This document shows, piece after piece, positions 35,689-47,734 of a stretch of DNA of 64,000 bases. Under the pieces are notes generated by a model. The model was not told where the DNA came from, ran no database searches, and saw only the letters and a list, made by a program, of their open reading frames with translations. This DNA is from Marasmius tenuissimus. Taxonomy: Eukaryota; Basidiomycota; Agaricomycetes; Agaricales; Marasmiaceae. Every line of letters begins with the position of its first letter. The first letter of the stretch is position 1. The position numbers and the translations under genes were made by a program. The DNA lies in assembly GCA_029532415.1 (NCBI GenBank), contig JAQOTA010000002.1:124001-188000 (forward strand), written 5' to 3'.

Positions 35689-36561
35689 TCAATCCTCAGG
35701 GTGTCCCACAACCTTTGCCCCACCAGCCTTACCCCCCTTCACAACAGCCAGTCCCTCGACAATTTTATCAAGCCCAACCGGTAACTCGTAAACTCTATTC
35801 GGTACGATTACTCCCTCCTCAACCCACTTTTTCAACCTCTTCATCAGTTCGACACCAGCAGCTCTATACGAAGGTAGATGCACGATTCCAAGCACTCCAA
35901 ATTCGCGTCTCCCGTTCTCCTTCCTCTCGGATAACCTCGAGTTGACGCAGCACACTCGGCCTCCCTCTGCGAATAACGAGAACCTAACTTGTCGGGCTTC
36001 TTCCCCTCCGTGAGTGTCGAAGATGAATTTGAGGGGGGCGTGAGTTATATCGTTGATCGAGACTGAGTGTCGGTCAAGGACGTGTGTGGCACCGAGAGAT
36101 TTGAGGTGATCAATCTGTCTGTTTGGGGGATGCGTAGGCGATCACGGTGGTGAAGCCGAGGACTTTGCTGAGGAGCTGGATGGCTGGCAGAGGAGATTTG
36201 ATGAATAAGTGATTGAGAATCAGCGCGTTCAAGAATGTACTTACCGTATTGCCCGACAGAGGTCGTTCCTCCAATGACGAAAGCATGTTCACCTGTGTAT
36301 TTGATGGTAGGGTCCAATTTAGGATTGAGCCCGCCACCGATAGACTCCTGAGTCCTCAACAAGAAGACCACAGGCTACGCAGATGAACGCGACTGAGATG
36401 GACGTAACTTGAGAGTAGGATAGGTTGGATGGAATCTGTAATTGGAAGGGGCCGGCTAGTGGGGTGAACTGAAGTTGTTGGATTCTTTTAATGGTGTAAG
36501 GTTGGTGTTGGTCCTCAATAGCCTGATGTCCATCGGATGTCTCGGTTGTTGAAGTGGTCAA
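35689..36561 (-). pseudogene. zinc-type alcohol dehydrogenase/enoyl reductase-like, frameshifted
   Basis: Minus-strand pieces follow the MDR reductase order: LQIPSNLSYSQVTSISVAFI, QESIGGGLNPKLDP, the NADPH-binding EHAFVIGGTTSVGQYG, AIQLLSKVLGFTTVIAYASP, SLGATHVLDRHSVSIND and the C-terminal KRLKKWVEEGVIVPNRVYEL. A 1-nt shift separates the first two. A duplicated GATT/TGAT (4 nt) near 36116-36123 shifts the frame between KQTD and HLKS. The N-terminal catalytic part is poorly preserved. Related intact genes are common in mushrooms, often near secondary-metabolism genes. Confidence 0.65.
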
Positions 36562-37032
36562 GAATCCTCCTACGGGGACTACTATAATGGCAGAAAACCA
36601 CGCTATTCAGTGTCTATAGAATGAGCGTAAAATCATATATCTCGAATTAGTCAAGCAAACGCACCGTATATTGTCTGCAAAGTTCATCCAATCATCTCTC
36701 CTCAGCAGCAATGTCTCGTACGTCCAGTTTCCAGCACCGGTCGTCTTTGACAATTTGTCTCGTTCGAAATGTTGACAGCTTTCCTGGAGATAGCGGAAGG
36801 CGAACGTAAAGTGTTTGGCATGAACGAAAGCAGAGTAGTCATTTACGAGGTTAGAGGTCGTATCTTGAAGATGGCGAAATGGGCCGCGGTGAGTGGTGTC
36901 TGATGATCGTCGTGACGAGGGTAATCAAGGTGGTGGTTAGAGAGAAAGTGCCGTCGGCACCACAAACAATCTTGCTTACCTCCACGTTCAAAACTTACTG
37001 GTTCAATTCTTCCTGATCACTCCTCTGGAGCT

Positions 37033-37506
37033 ATGTCTCAATTCTTTGCCAATGCTACAAGCCCCAGGCTTCGGGGCACCAATAACTTTTCCGGCGTGCA
37101 GGGCAACCAAGTAAATGTCACCATCGGGGTCAACGCCCCAAATTGCACCATTACAATCCAACCTCTATCAGCTGCTGTCGCCAATAACACTCGAACAGGC
37201 TCTCAACAACGGGTTGTTGTGCACGAGAACGTCTTCGATGCCACCCAGCCCTCACAGAATCCCCTCGTCGGGAACAATCCCGCGTCAACCCCACTTGCGG
37301 CGGAAGTTACTCAAGATGTTCCACTTGATCGAAGGGTGCGTTTTGACGTTGCACAACAATCACCGCGTCGATTTGTTCCCTTTCAGGCTTTCGGAGCTGA
37401 TGGCGACTATTTCCAGGGCCCATTCAAGTCGTTTTGCGCGAGGATCCTATCGCGATTGCTTTGCGTGAAGACGGATATCCTTGCCTCCCTTCGGAGTCGT
37501 CGATGA
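37033..37506 (+). CDS. unrecognised 157-residue protein
   Basis: Single open frame starting MSQFFANATSPRLRGTNNFS. The N-terminal NFSGVQGNQVNVTIG pattern is reminiscent of the short 'GNQ-N' segment before the NACHT domain of some mushroom proteins, but no NACHT follows. The C-terminus is Arg-rich (ARILSRLLCVKTDILASLRS). No membrane segment is evident. Could be a truncated gene. Confidence 0.4.
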   Translation: MSQFFANATSPRLRGTNNFSGVQGNQVNVTIGVNAPNCTITIQPLSAAVANNTRTGSQQRVVVHENVFDATQPSQNPLVGNNPASTPLAAEVTQDVPLDRRVRFDVAQQSPRRFVPFQAFGADGDYFQGPFKSFCARILSRLLCVKTDILASLRSRR

Positions 37507-37985
37507 GCTAGGTACGTGTCGAACGCGAAATTGGTTCATGTCATCCTCATATTGTGGCTCCAAGTATCGAAAAGCCAGCGCGAGCGGGCCTGCAAAGCTA
37601 ACATAGTTATCCTTGAACAATGGGAAAAGCTTTCGTTCACTCCCTCATTTCGCTCGCGCTTGCCAGCTATATGTCCGCGGCACATGTAAACATCCAAGAT
37701 GGTTGTTAGAGTAGACTCAGGCAGTGGGCCAAGTCCTGGCGAAGACAATCTTGTGTCGATGGGTGTCGTGATAGAGCAGATTGAGCTGGGGTATGGTGAA
37801 CCCCAATGGGCCGTTCCAAATGTCAGCAGTCAGGATTGTCAAGCGGATGGACGCAAACGCATCGATTTGAGGTGGAATTTACATCCTCAGCCTGAATACT
37901 CATTCTAACTACTCACGCCACGACAACCTTGTCTCTCCTCATTCGACCGAGATTTCCGACCTGGAGCAAGGAATCAGCGACTTGA

Positions 37986-38155
37986 CTAAGACACGAGCAC
38001 CGTCTGATATACCCAAACCATTACACCAGACGATACGATCAAAGCCGCGGTGGCGATAAACGGGAGTCTGCGACTGTCACGGCTGTTGTCAAAGTCGTGG
38101 TACTTGATAGTCCATACATGGGGGTAAAGCCAAAGTCGACAGACAAACCACGTCG
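37986..38155 (-). other. coding-like exon of an unresolved membrane protein
   Basis: The frame TWFVCRLWLYPHVWTIKYHD, followed by a hydrophobic helix (FIATAALIVSSGVMVWVY) and a stop, looks like a real last exon. Further coding-like runs at 38440-38569 (VEIDSLAVLVYDDKMKFIFI) and 38600-38670 (GRWTWGERDVKYTTYGPE) lie upstream on the same strand. I could not join them in phase; the gene may be decayed. Confidence 0.3.
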
Positions 38156-39409
38156 ATTCCTTCAATGATGCGCTTGAATCTCGCTAACAAGACAAGAACG
38201 TGAACATACCTTCGAGTCCAGACCTGTGGAATAGCCTTCCGCGCGCTGCCATGTCATGGGAACGGGGGGTGGAAAGACGTACGGTCTCTAGAAGGACTAG
38301 AGATATATCGTGAGTGGACTGATCCAGATTCAATCGGGTAGAGGCACACACGTTTGAACATTGAGTGTTGCGCTCAGAGCGGCCTTCAACATTGTCAAAG
38401 TTGGGACGATGAAAATGAACTTCATCTTGTCATCGTAAACTAGGACTGCAAGGGAGTCGATCTCGACGGAGTTCCGTGAGACAGAGCACCTGAGTGATCG
38501 CAAACTCGTCTTGCAATTCCAGCGTTTGTTGGGGAGAAAGCTACTGAGCGGCAATGACTGAGGATCCACACATTTAGATCAACGCCCGAGAATAATGTGG
38601 AATCAACGTACCTTTCAGGGCCGTAGGTTGTATATTTTACATCTCGCTCTCCCCAAGTCCACCTTCCCTGCACAGAACGCGTGGAGAGACAGTTGTTTTT
38701 GCGACTCAACGATGGGATCCACCTGTGAGAAAGCTCCATCTGATTCGTTGACATCCCAACCACTGCTGGAACACGTCTCAGGCGGCGCGGTTGGTCTACA
38801 CTCACAGGCTGACTCATGACCTGAGCCTCACCGCGATATTCTCGTCTAGAACGTGCCTCTCCGTCGCCACTCCTGGTCCGATAAATGCCCAATAAACCTC
38901 CGTGCTTGCAAATCGAGTCTGAGAAGGGTTGATACGATGACATTGAACAATTAGGAGAAAGAAAGGTCACCGATGCTCCAGATACCTCTACGATGTCGGA
39001 TGTTTCGGAAGGCGAGTGTACTAGTTCACGGGGAGGACCTTCAGTTCCCCGCGTTCCGATCATTCCTGAGCAGTGCATGCATGGTGAGCCTGAGATTCGA
39101 CTCGACGAACCTGACTCGTGTCTGCAGCGCGAACTCCTCTAGATCTTCCAGGATGACAGAAGCCGGCTTGGTTCCGCAGCGTGACCTGAAGACTGACTAC
39201 TATGCCATGCCATCAACAATAGCTGTCCCACACTTCATCTCCGTTTCACCTTCCTCTGACTCGAACCACCCCTTCAACCAAAAGACCAAGTCTCAGATCT
39301 ACCTCCCATACCAATCCTACTCGTCCTCATTGTCCTCCCGGCTAACCGTCCCCTATCCGAGTTTTTTGAGCCGGACGAACTCCTCCCTCTTCAAACCGAA
39401 GCGATGCAT

Positions 39410-40175
39410 CATCGCTCATAATAGACATCTGAGTGCCAGCACAACATTAGTCTATCCGATTATTTTTTTTGCATGGGTAACCAATTCTCGGAAGCTTTAT
39501 TGACTGATTTAACGTCGGGAACACTAGACGAAACGTATTGGTGCTACTCACCGCGAGGTTCCCAAGTAGATCTCTCTCTCCAGCAAGATCAACTCCCCGC
39601 AGTGAGAGTCTAGCTAAAAGCCCACCGACCCTAATCAGCAGGCAAGTAACTAGAGCCCTTCGACTTCGGCAGTTCCGACCTTCCGCTCGGCTTGCACAGA
39701 CCACAAGCCCACCAAGCGAACATTCAGTTCATCCTTGCGTCGAATTGATCCAAAGTGATCCAACAATTCTTGATCAGCGGGCGTATGGTCAACGTCGCTA
39801 TCTCTCCATATTGGCGCAGGACGCAGCAGCTCAGAACACAAATCTGAGTTTGCGCTTCCTAAAACCGTTGCGAGTTCTCAAAGAATAGAATGGAGAGACA
39901 AACAACCCAGAACAGACATGATCTGGGCATGAGCGGATTTGCGATGTTGTCTCGAAAGTATGAAGCGGGAGTACAAGACCTGTGAATGGTAGAGCATGAG
40001 TGTGATGACTCACAGATAGCTAGTAGTACATGCCTCGAGCAACGCAAAATCACATAGATACCACGTAGGCGTTCTTCGGGCGACTGAGAGAAAGTAGCGG
40101 TCGAAACAGTGATAATGGGAGTTGGATTATATTCTGATGTGTCTCGTTACGCACGTGCATGCCGGCTCTACCGGC
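39410..40175. repeat. degenerate dispersed repeat, copy 1
   Basis: Blocks shared in the same order with 51890-53120: GACATCTGAGTG, CAGCTCAGAACACAAATCTGAG, ACAACCCAGAACAGACATGATCTGGGC and GCACGTGCATGCCGG. No protein family was recognised inside. It may be an old retroelement or a duplicated gene relic. Confidence 0.45.
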
Positions 40176-40289
40176 TTGATGATGACAATTCTGAAATGAC
40201 TCTGATAATGAGTCACAGTCATGAGACCGCGTTGAGTCAACATTTTCGATCCAGTTCTACTTTGATCACCTACCATATTTCCTGCAATC

Positions 40290-41274
40290 ATGTCCGTTCC
40301 GAACTTGAACTCTACTCATGAGCCTTGGGGCCTCACGGACGCTATGCGCGTTATGTCCTCTGTCGAAGTCATCGTTCCTCCCTTCATTCCGGAACCCTGT
40401 GAGCCTAAGATCTATCCGCACAAGGATCTAGTCCGATGCGCAAAGTCCTGTGAAGCGTGGCATGCAGTGATACAGAACGATACCGACTTTCTAACGGGAG
40501 AGGCTGCTCCTTTCTTAGGTGTCCCCGAGGGCATCTATCGGGACTATGGGTGCGTTAGCTGTTGACCGCGTACTCTGCTCATCTCACGTTGGCTTCTTGG
40601 GCCTCTGACTCTTAGGGATCTCATCAAGCAGCCTGCGTTCAGAAAGGCTCGCCAACTCTTGTGGGACGCACTACACTTCGACCCTTCCCCGACTCTAGGC
40701 GAGGCAAGAGAATACTGGGCGAAAAAGTGCCGGGAACTCCATGCTACGCACGACTGGAATTGCGGTGTCAATCGCGAAAGGAAGGAGGCTGCACTATGCC
40801 AGGACGCCGAGTACGCTCGGTTGAGCCTTTTGCATAACGAGCTTGCGAAACTCGCGCCAGACCTATTTGTTCGCAGCGCTGACCCCTGTGGACCAGCTCT
40901 CCCTTTCCCCCAACCCCCTCTCATGGACCTCAGAGGTTTCAGACTATTTGTCTTGACTCATATCGGGAATGGGGTACACCCTACTTTGGTACACTCACTG
41001 TGAGTCTACTGTTTTCGTCTAATTTTTGATAGCCAACTTCATATCTGAGCATTATAGGCAAGAAGCTCAAATCGAAGTCGACAGACCCGTCTCCTTGTTA
41101 TTTCCCTTACCAAAAAAGATTTATTTCACGAAGGATGTCGATGACGCTATCAAGAAATACAAAGAGGAGGTCAGGAAATGGGGCGAAGTTTTTGAACAGG
41201 AGCTGAGGGACCTTGGTTTCTACGGCCCCAGGCACGCGAATCGTACCTTCTTAATCACCGCATCACCGTCGTGA
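40290..41274 (+). CDS. unrecognised soluble protein, three exons
   Basis: Exons run from ATG 40290 (MSVPNLNSTHEPWGLTDAMR) to a GTGCGT donor at about 40550, then from about 40616 (GDLIKQPAFRKARQLLWDAL) to 41000, then from about 41058 (QEAQIEVDRPVSLLFPLPKK) to the TGA at 41272. All phases agree. The charged, helical protein of about 280 residues has no signal peptide, membrane helix or known motif. WDAL, YWAKKCRELHATHDWNCG and ELRDLGFYGPRH may be useful in searches. Confidence 0.65.
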
Positions 41275-42096
41275 ATGTTGTTCAAAGCATCTCATTTCTT
41301 GTATTTGGATCCACCAGAGATGAAGCAGGCTGAAATCTCACCGTTGCTTATAATATGTACTGGAGGGACCACATGACCGCTGTACTATTGATACATTTGA
41401 CAAGTAGTCCGTCACGATGGTTTGAAAGCACCGCAGATGTCGAAATATCCGTCGTCGGTGCAATTCTCACAAACAAGGGGTCTCACATTACGTCGGCAAA
41501 GAGCATTCGCAATCCTCGTTTCGAGGAGAGAGAAATTTGAGAAGGCGAAGTGGCACTTTCAACAACGTACTGTGCCGGCTCGCGTATTGATTCCGCCAAA
41601 TGTTCATATTTCCCAATCTGCCCTTGGTCCAGGATTCCACGGGTTCCGTGCCATGTTGAAGATTGTAGTGTGATTAAACACTGGGCCCAGCTTCGCCTCT
41701 AGTGGAGAGGCGTTTTCCGTAGCAGGATAAGGCACTAGAGAGATTGGATGATCTATATCTATCACGAAAACCATGAAGCCCTTCAAGTCGGAACCTCAGC
41801 ATCATTTCAGCCTAAACAAATAGGCGAGAGATTCTGGGTGTCAGTAACGAGACACAGGTTCGTTTGCCTTGATACTCGATGACTTTTAGGTGGTGCAAAG
41901 CAATTGGAAAAGAGAGTACCATGCGGAGAACAAAAGTCATGCGTCTCTTTTGGAACGATGCCGTGCATGTATCAGAAGCGCTAGCCGGCAATGGATCTTG
42001 CAAATCTTACAAGCAAAGGACTTGGAAAGCAATGTTCAATAGGAGATAAATATTCGACAGGACATTTCTATGAACGGTCAGTTCAGAGCGATCAGG
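41275..42096. other. no convincing gene
   Basis: Short frames only; likely 3' flanks of the two converging genes. Confidence 0.3.
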
Positions 42097-43739
42097 CTAC
42101 GGGTAGATAGGCTGATGTACTGGGAAGTGCCGCCCGTTTGGACCTACGGCACTGGAATGAGAGAATGGCGGAGGGGGGCTATGCCAGGAATGTGTTGGAT
42201 ATTGGGTACGACGGGAGGGTTCGGCGTAGGAGGTACGTCTTGGTGGTGCTGTTGCTGGGAGTGGAGGAACTGATGGAGGGCCCGGATGATCATGGGAAAC
42301 AGTCGGACGAGCAGGATGGTATGGCGGAGGTGATTGGTGTTGAAGATGGACTGGACGTTGCGGAGGCAGAAACGATGGTGGAGCACGGGAAATGTTTGGG
42401 CCTGGCGTTTTGGGAGTCATCTCTTTCAGAGCAGAGAAAGACCTTTGGAGTTCATGTATGCTTTTGAGGGATGATTGGACGTTTGTGCGTAGCGTGCTCC
42501 AATCGTCGGGGGTGAACAAGGGAGGCAGGCGGGCCGATAGGAGATCCAGGTCTTGCCGGATTCGTTGTAAGTGCGTCGAGCCCTCCCTCAGCAACAAAGC
42601 TTGTGACTTGAGCTCCTGTATGAGAGACGTCTGCTTCGCCTCGCCGATCGTCCCCAAATGGTGCACTGCTCTGGCCAATTTGGCAAGATTTTCTGTCTCC
42701 CGTCTTTGAAACGAATCGAGCGGCTCGAAATCAGGGGGTGGGGTGAGACCTGGTCAACATCAGTCAGACAAAAGGTTTGAGTCAGAGGGGGACCAAGAAA
42801 CTCATACCAAACGCCCGCATGATATTCAGGTCCTCGTCGCTGATAGCCCAAGTTCTATGGGGCCGAAGTGTGAGAGCCCGGTGATATGGATCCTCAGCTT
42901 GGAACTCGGGCTGGGGATTGTGAAATACTGAGTAGTATGCGGCTGGGGAGTTGGCTTGGGTTTCTAGAGGGGCTGGGAGAACGAGTAGGTGATGAGTTCG
43001 GAGTGGTTGATAGTTCCGCGTACCAACAGCAGCAACGGGAGTCACCGATATGTTCACGGTCCCACCAACATTTGAGCACCCTGAGAGGGCTTCTGCCGTG
43101 TTCTGATGACCTTGGTCGGCCTCTGATGTTACACGCTGGGTGTGAATACGCGCCCAATCCTCACTCTCTTTGGCTTCGACGACTTCTTGCTTCTCCGTCG
43201 ACGATCCAAGATAATCGATCTGTTTGAGATGTGAGGGCGGAAGCTGGTGATTGTAAAGGACGAGTTACCCACTCTGAAATCCAATTCTGGGTCGAAGATC
43301 GGACCCGTGCTCACGATACTCGGCATGTCGTGATCATGATCAACGAAGGACCCGTGCTGCGTAACAGATACCCAACAGACAGCGAATGAGTTTCGATAGA
43401 CCATACGTAGTTCAGCGACATGCTTACAAGGGGGCTGTTCGCGAGATCTGAGTTGCACTCTCCTGTGCTAGCGTGTTGCGATCCTAGATTATTCGTAGAG
43501 AAAAGATCCAGAAGCATTGATGAGCAAAGTGCGCGGGGTGTGGGCGACGTTGAAGACGTACAGGTAACAGATCCGACGGAAGTCTCAGAAGAGCTTTCAC
43601 CGTCGATATTGTCGGGGGATCGAGCTTGCATTGACCGACTGGATGCCTCACTTGGGTTACTACCGCTTGTGTCCAAGGCAGAGTCGTCCTTGGGCGTGTC
43701 CGGTTTCTCTTGTGGTTGATCAGGGCATTTGTTCTGTAA
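42097..43739 (-). CDS. unrecognised protein with Pro-rich C-terminus
   Basis: The last exons are secure. One containing NPQPEFQAEDPYHRALTLRP and DEDLNIMRAFG joins across a 58-nt intron to LTPPPDFEPLDSFQRRETEN. That exon continues through a helical/coiled region (LIQELKSQALLLREGSTHLQ) into a Pro/His/Ser-rich tail ending FPVHQPIYP. Upstream exons at 43400-43739 are Ser/Asp-rich (SSETSVGSVTCTSSTSPTPR) and probably belong to the same gene, but the joins at 43140-43330 allow two readings. Low-complexity composition fits a nuclear or scaffold protein. No domain was recognised; the start is not determined and may lie as far as 44229. Confidence 0.5.
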
Positions 43740-44229
43740 AGGCAAATCAGAGAAGATGAAAAGGGCGGTTGATTGAGCTCTCACTTTCGGGTGCCGTATC
43801 CTCCACCTCTCCTTGCATTCTTAGTGAATGCAGGGCGATGATGAGAAGGAAATCGTCGTGAAACTAATCACCTGACTCACGATTTGCGGTTCTTGTGGGG
43901 ACAAAGTTCTTGGAAATGAGAGCCCATCTACGAGAAAGCCGTGAGCAATTTGTCGCATCTCTCAATGTCGATTGTGACACACCGTCTTCCGTGAATTTCG
44001 TGACCTTGGTCTAAACCAAGGTCCTCTTGCGATGACCAGAGTCGGAGCCACCGGCCGCTGCACTCTTGACAGACAAGGAAAACGAAGTCAGGATATTCAG
44101 TAAATACTCCAGGCAGAAGATTCGCAACTTACAGGCAGCGGTCCTTGTCTTTACAAATTCAGCAACGATCGGCCACCTGGCAAAACGTCGGTCGTCGATT
44201 CTGACTAGCGAGAACGAGGCGACGAGCAT

Positions 44230-46450
44230 ACCTATTACTGTACTCCCTCACCCCTTCCAGAAGAAGGGAATCCTCTGTCGAGGACCATCTGCCTTTCTGT
44301 TCTGTTTTCGTTACTGCTGCCTTTCGGTATCTGGACATGGGTGATTGAGAGATGGTGCCAATTGTAGAGTCGAAGGTACTCTTACCTCTACATGTTATAT
44401 GATGTCAAATCCGAGAGAAGGTCGAAGCGAGGTAAAAGAAAAAAGTATAGTGAGCGAGAATGTCAAGCAAAGCGCATTGCTGAATAATCAATGTACATTG
44501 CTGAATAACCAATGTGCATTGCACCCGTGCACGAATTTAGCTGGTGGCGTTGATGTTGGCAGGACGTTCGAGGACGTTCGTCACTATACGAATGAAACCA
44601 TCTGGACCAGGGCTTTTGGAGGAAAAGAAAAACATTGGAAAGCGAGTGTGATGAGTAGATCAGAGCTGCCACGACCAGCGTAGCGCGGGCATCCCGAGAA
44701 ATCCAGTGCATATCGAAAGCAGGTTGTGATCATGAGCCAAACGTCGAGACGATGTGTCGGATGGGACGGCGAAGGGCGATCGAGAAAGCGCAAGGGCATG
44801 ATCAAATCCGTCGGATTATAGAATGCGGATTGGCGTTCAAACCTATTGATCGACCTTGTCTCGATCAATGCGCGCATTCGGCATTGAGGGAGCGATCGGA
44901 TCTCAAGATCTTGTCTGGCTATGTATGTACTTTGCAAAAAGCTGGGCTCATGAAATTAACCTCAGTTCGTCCGATGCGACCCTGCTTTCCCGCGGATTGA
45001 CTGGTCTACCAACCACCCTGAGCTTCGCCGAAAGGAGTAGTCAATGCAGCGTTCATATTCAGAATGTTCAGGTCAGTGTGGACACCAGTCAGCTGCCAAA
45101 GATAGTCAGTGGTACGAGGATAGCCCAAAATTGTCTCCGAGTTCTGACTTCGTCTCTTATGATTAGCGTGGATATTGAGTAAAACTCGATGATCTGAGAG
45201 TAAAAAATTTGAAACCTTGTAACAGACTCCCCTTCCAGTTGATAGTCTGTAGACTGTAGGTAGCCCACTTTAGGATTACTCTCATAGATGAGATTGAAGG
45301 TTCATGTTCATAGGCAATGGAAGAATCAACAGGCCTCGCTACTTGTCTATAAACCAGTCGGAACACACCAATCTTCCCCACTGCCCGCGCTCCCGAGTTT
45401 TATTTCCTCCCTTGTGTACCAGCCTGATTTATCTCGCAGTTCAGTGACCACTCATGCATCTACGGGAGGAATGGATTCAGGCCAACGTGTGGTAAGCACC
45501 AAAGCAAAAGGAATATATACCGCGGCTAAGGAGAATCGGGCTAACTTGTTGCGAGTGAGTCATGATCACCCATAGCTTTCAATGTCGCGGCTGATAACAG
45601 GGCACACGAATTCGACTTCGTGTTTGGCGCATGAGCACTTCTTCAAGTCCTTCCGAACCTTGTAACACCGTCGCCGTCGGTAAATATGAGAGGGTAAACA
45701 GACCAAATCCACATCGTATTGGCAAAGTAATGTGAAGGGGATCGGTGAATGGAAAACTTTTGGCTCTTCTTCAAGTTCGGTGCGTACCAAGCTTCGAGTA
45801 TCCTTAACATACTCTTAAGGCTGCAAGACAAGGATAGAATGTATCGGTCAAGCCATAACGCGCATAGGCTTGATAACATACCTTGATCCCCCTCGAGATC
45901 CTCTAAAATGTACAGCTTGATCATATATCGAACCATTTGCACGTTATCGGCGACGACGACGAGAAGAAAGAACGGGATGCGGATGGCAGACAAGAGGTAG
46001 GCGCGATGATGATATGGGGAGGAAGGAAAGAAGGTGGGGGCGAAGTAAAATTGTGAGATCGGGGAGCCAAATTGCCGTCAATAAGAGCACGGACCATCCA
46101 GGCCAGCACTTGTTTCAATCTGACTCCTCACGCTAAGCCTTGCTATCATGCTCAGCGTTCGCGAAGAGAAAAAACTACAAGCCCAAAGACTTGTGGTCTA
46201 AAAAGAGGCTGCAGCCGGGCTTGTGGACGATCAAACAGAACGGTGAGTTCTATCTCATCTCCGAGTCGTTTCAAGTCAACGTTCAATGTGCAAAAGTGTC
46301 AAAAACAGCCCACGACTGTCCGATTTCGTCTAATGTTCCCTCGTTGTTAGATATGCTTCATGAACACCTCGTTGGGTGACGAATGGATGTAATGATCACA
46401 ACATGAATAGTTAATAACTACGGTACGGGCGGTACAACTTCTCGACATGT
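44230..46450. other. no supported gene
   Basis: A near-perfect tandem pair of ATTGCTGAATAAYCAATGTR lies at 44478-44521. A minus-strand patch at 45897-46000 (YLLSAIRIPFFLLVVVADNV) looks like a membrane-protein exon but stands alone. Confidence 0.3.
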
Positions 46451-47211
46451 TCATTCGTTCAGATCGAGCTCAATGTTTGGGAAACAGGATAACAGGAATT
46501 CATTAGTGATGGCTCGAGCTCGAGCGCCACGTTCGCGAGGTGCATGAACCTCGGCGCTGCAATTTCTAACCGGGTTGCTCAGGATCTGCTCTCGGCAAAC
46601 AGGGCATGTGAATGGTTCGCCCTCTGAGTCTCGTTCCTCTAAATGTGCAATCAGACAGCCGCTACACATACTGTGGCCACATTCCGCTAACCTGTGAGTC
46701 GTGATCAGACATTTTAGAGGCAACTTGAAACGGAAGGTGGAATCACAAAGAGGGCCATTTCACAATTTCTAAGCAAATTTTGCAGCCCTGAGGAAACTTT
46801 GTATCCATCACCCATAGTGAGTATTTCGTTGAATGGGAGGAAAGTGTTACTCTTACCGTGGAACACAAGCGGAAAGCTTCCTGGATCCTGGCGGACTCCC
46901 CTACTATGAGAAACTCCAGGTTCTCGGAGTTGCGAATCGACAATTGACGAAGTCTGCCTCTCGTCTATCAGCATGAATGATGAGCGGTGAGTATAGTGAT
47001 GATTCATGAGACTGCGCCGATACTCACGATATCCAATACGACCTTCTTCTCCGGCTCAGTAAAATCTTGCCAAGGGGTCGACCAATCGACCTCAATACTC
47101 ATGAGGACGATGCGAATGGCGGTCTGCAGACAAGTGAATTCGCGCATAGTACCGAAGGTGTAGTGAGCTTACCCGAAGCTTACTTGCTGAACGGGCTTGA
47201 GAGGAAACCAT
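46451..47211 (-). CDS. RING-finger protein, five introns
   Basis: All joins keep phase 0. Exons in order: MVSSQARSASKLR; TAIRIVLMSIEVDWSTPWQD; TRGRLRQLSIRNSENLEFLI; FPQGCKICLEI; then LPLKCLITTHRLAECGHSMC to the stop at 46451. The RING is CKIC...C-x-H-x2-C-x2-C...CPVC with eight zinc ligands. It is split by an unusually short 40-nt intron between CKICLEI and LPLKC, which contributes only spacer residues. The C-terminus is basic then acidic (RERGARARAITNEF, ELDLNE). Likely an E3 ubiquitin ligase or ligase subunit; the partner is unknown. Confidence 0.75.
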
Positions 47212-47734
47212 CTTGACGGAGGAGGGTCTTTGATGTCCCACTGCCGTTTCCGAGGTTATCTTTATAAGTACCTCCTACCATGCATCGTACTTACTTTCTG
47301 CTTAGCTCTACGAAATTCTGTCTCGACATGGGTCGCCTCCAATGTTTTGCGATAGGCACAAGACTCAATGAAAAATAGTCCTCACATGAGACCCAAGCTG
47401 ATACTAGCACAGACATTGTAATAGCAACGTCATGTGCTATAGATGGAGTGGCCAGGTCTAAGTCTTAGTCACCTGGTAGTAGGTCACTCCATATAGCTGA
47501 TAGTAATCAATCATGATCGCCCTGAAGGCATGCCAATTGAGATCTACTTGGGACTATGTTCCCAAGGTAAAACACTATTAGCTCATGAATGCAATGGCTG
47601 CCAGTACCTGCATCCACGTCCTGGAACGAACTGGATCATACATCGTCCATGTTTTCGAGTGGGACTCTCATGGATGTACCGGTCAATTATAAAAGCTACG
47701 GCAAGCATTATCACCAGTCCTCCCACAGTGAACC

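Noticed and set aside
44005..44030. Perfect palindrome ACCTTGGTCTAAACCAAGGT.
   Set aside because: A single small hairpin in a region with ambiguous coding; no partner copies or terminator context, so probably chance.
43985..44060. A third in-frame TAG (RKRTLV-stop-TKVTKF), which together with the TAGs at 26345 and 27698 hinted at stop-codon readthrough or reassignment.
   Set aside because: An alternative splice (acceptor two bases later plus a 56-nt intron ending at 43930) avoids it, a 72-nt intron avoids the one at 27698, and several intact genes here terminate in TAG.
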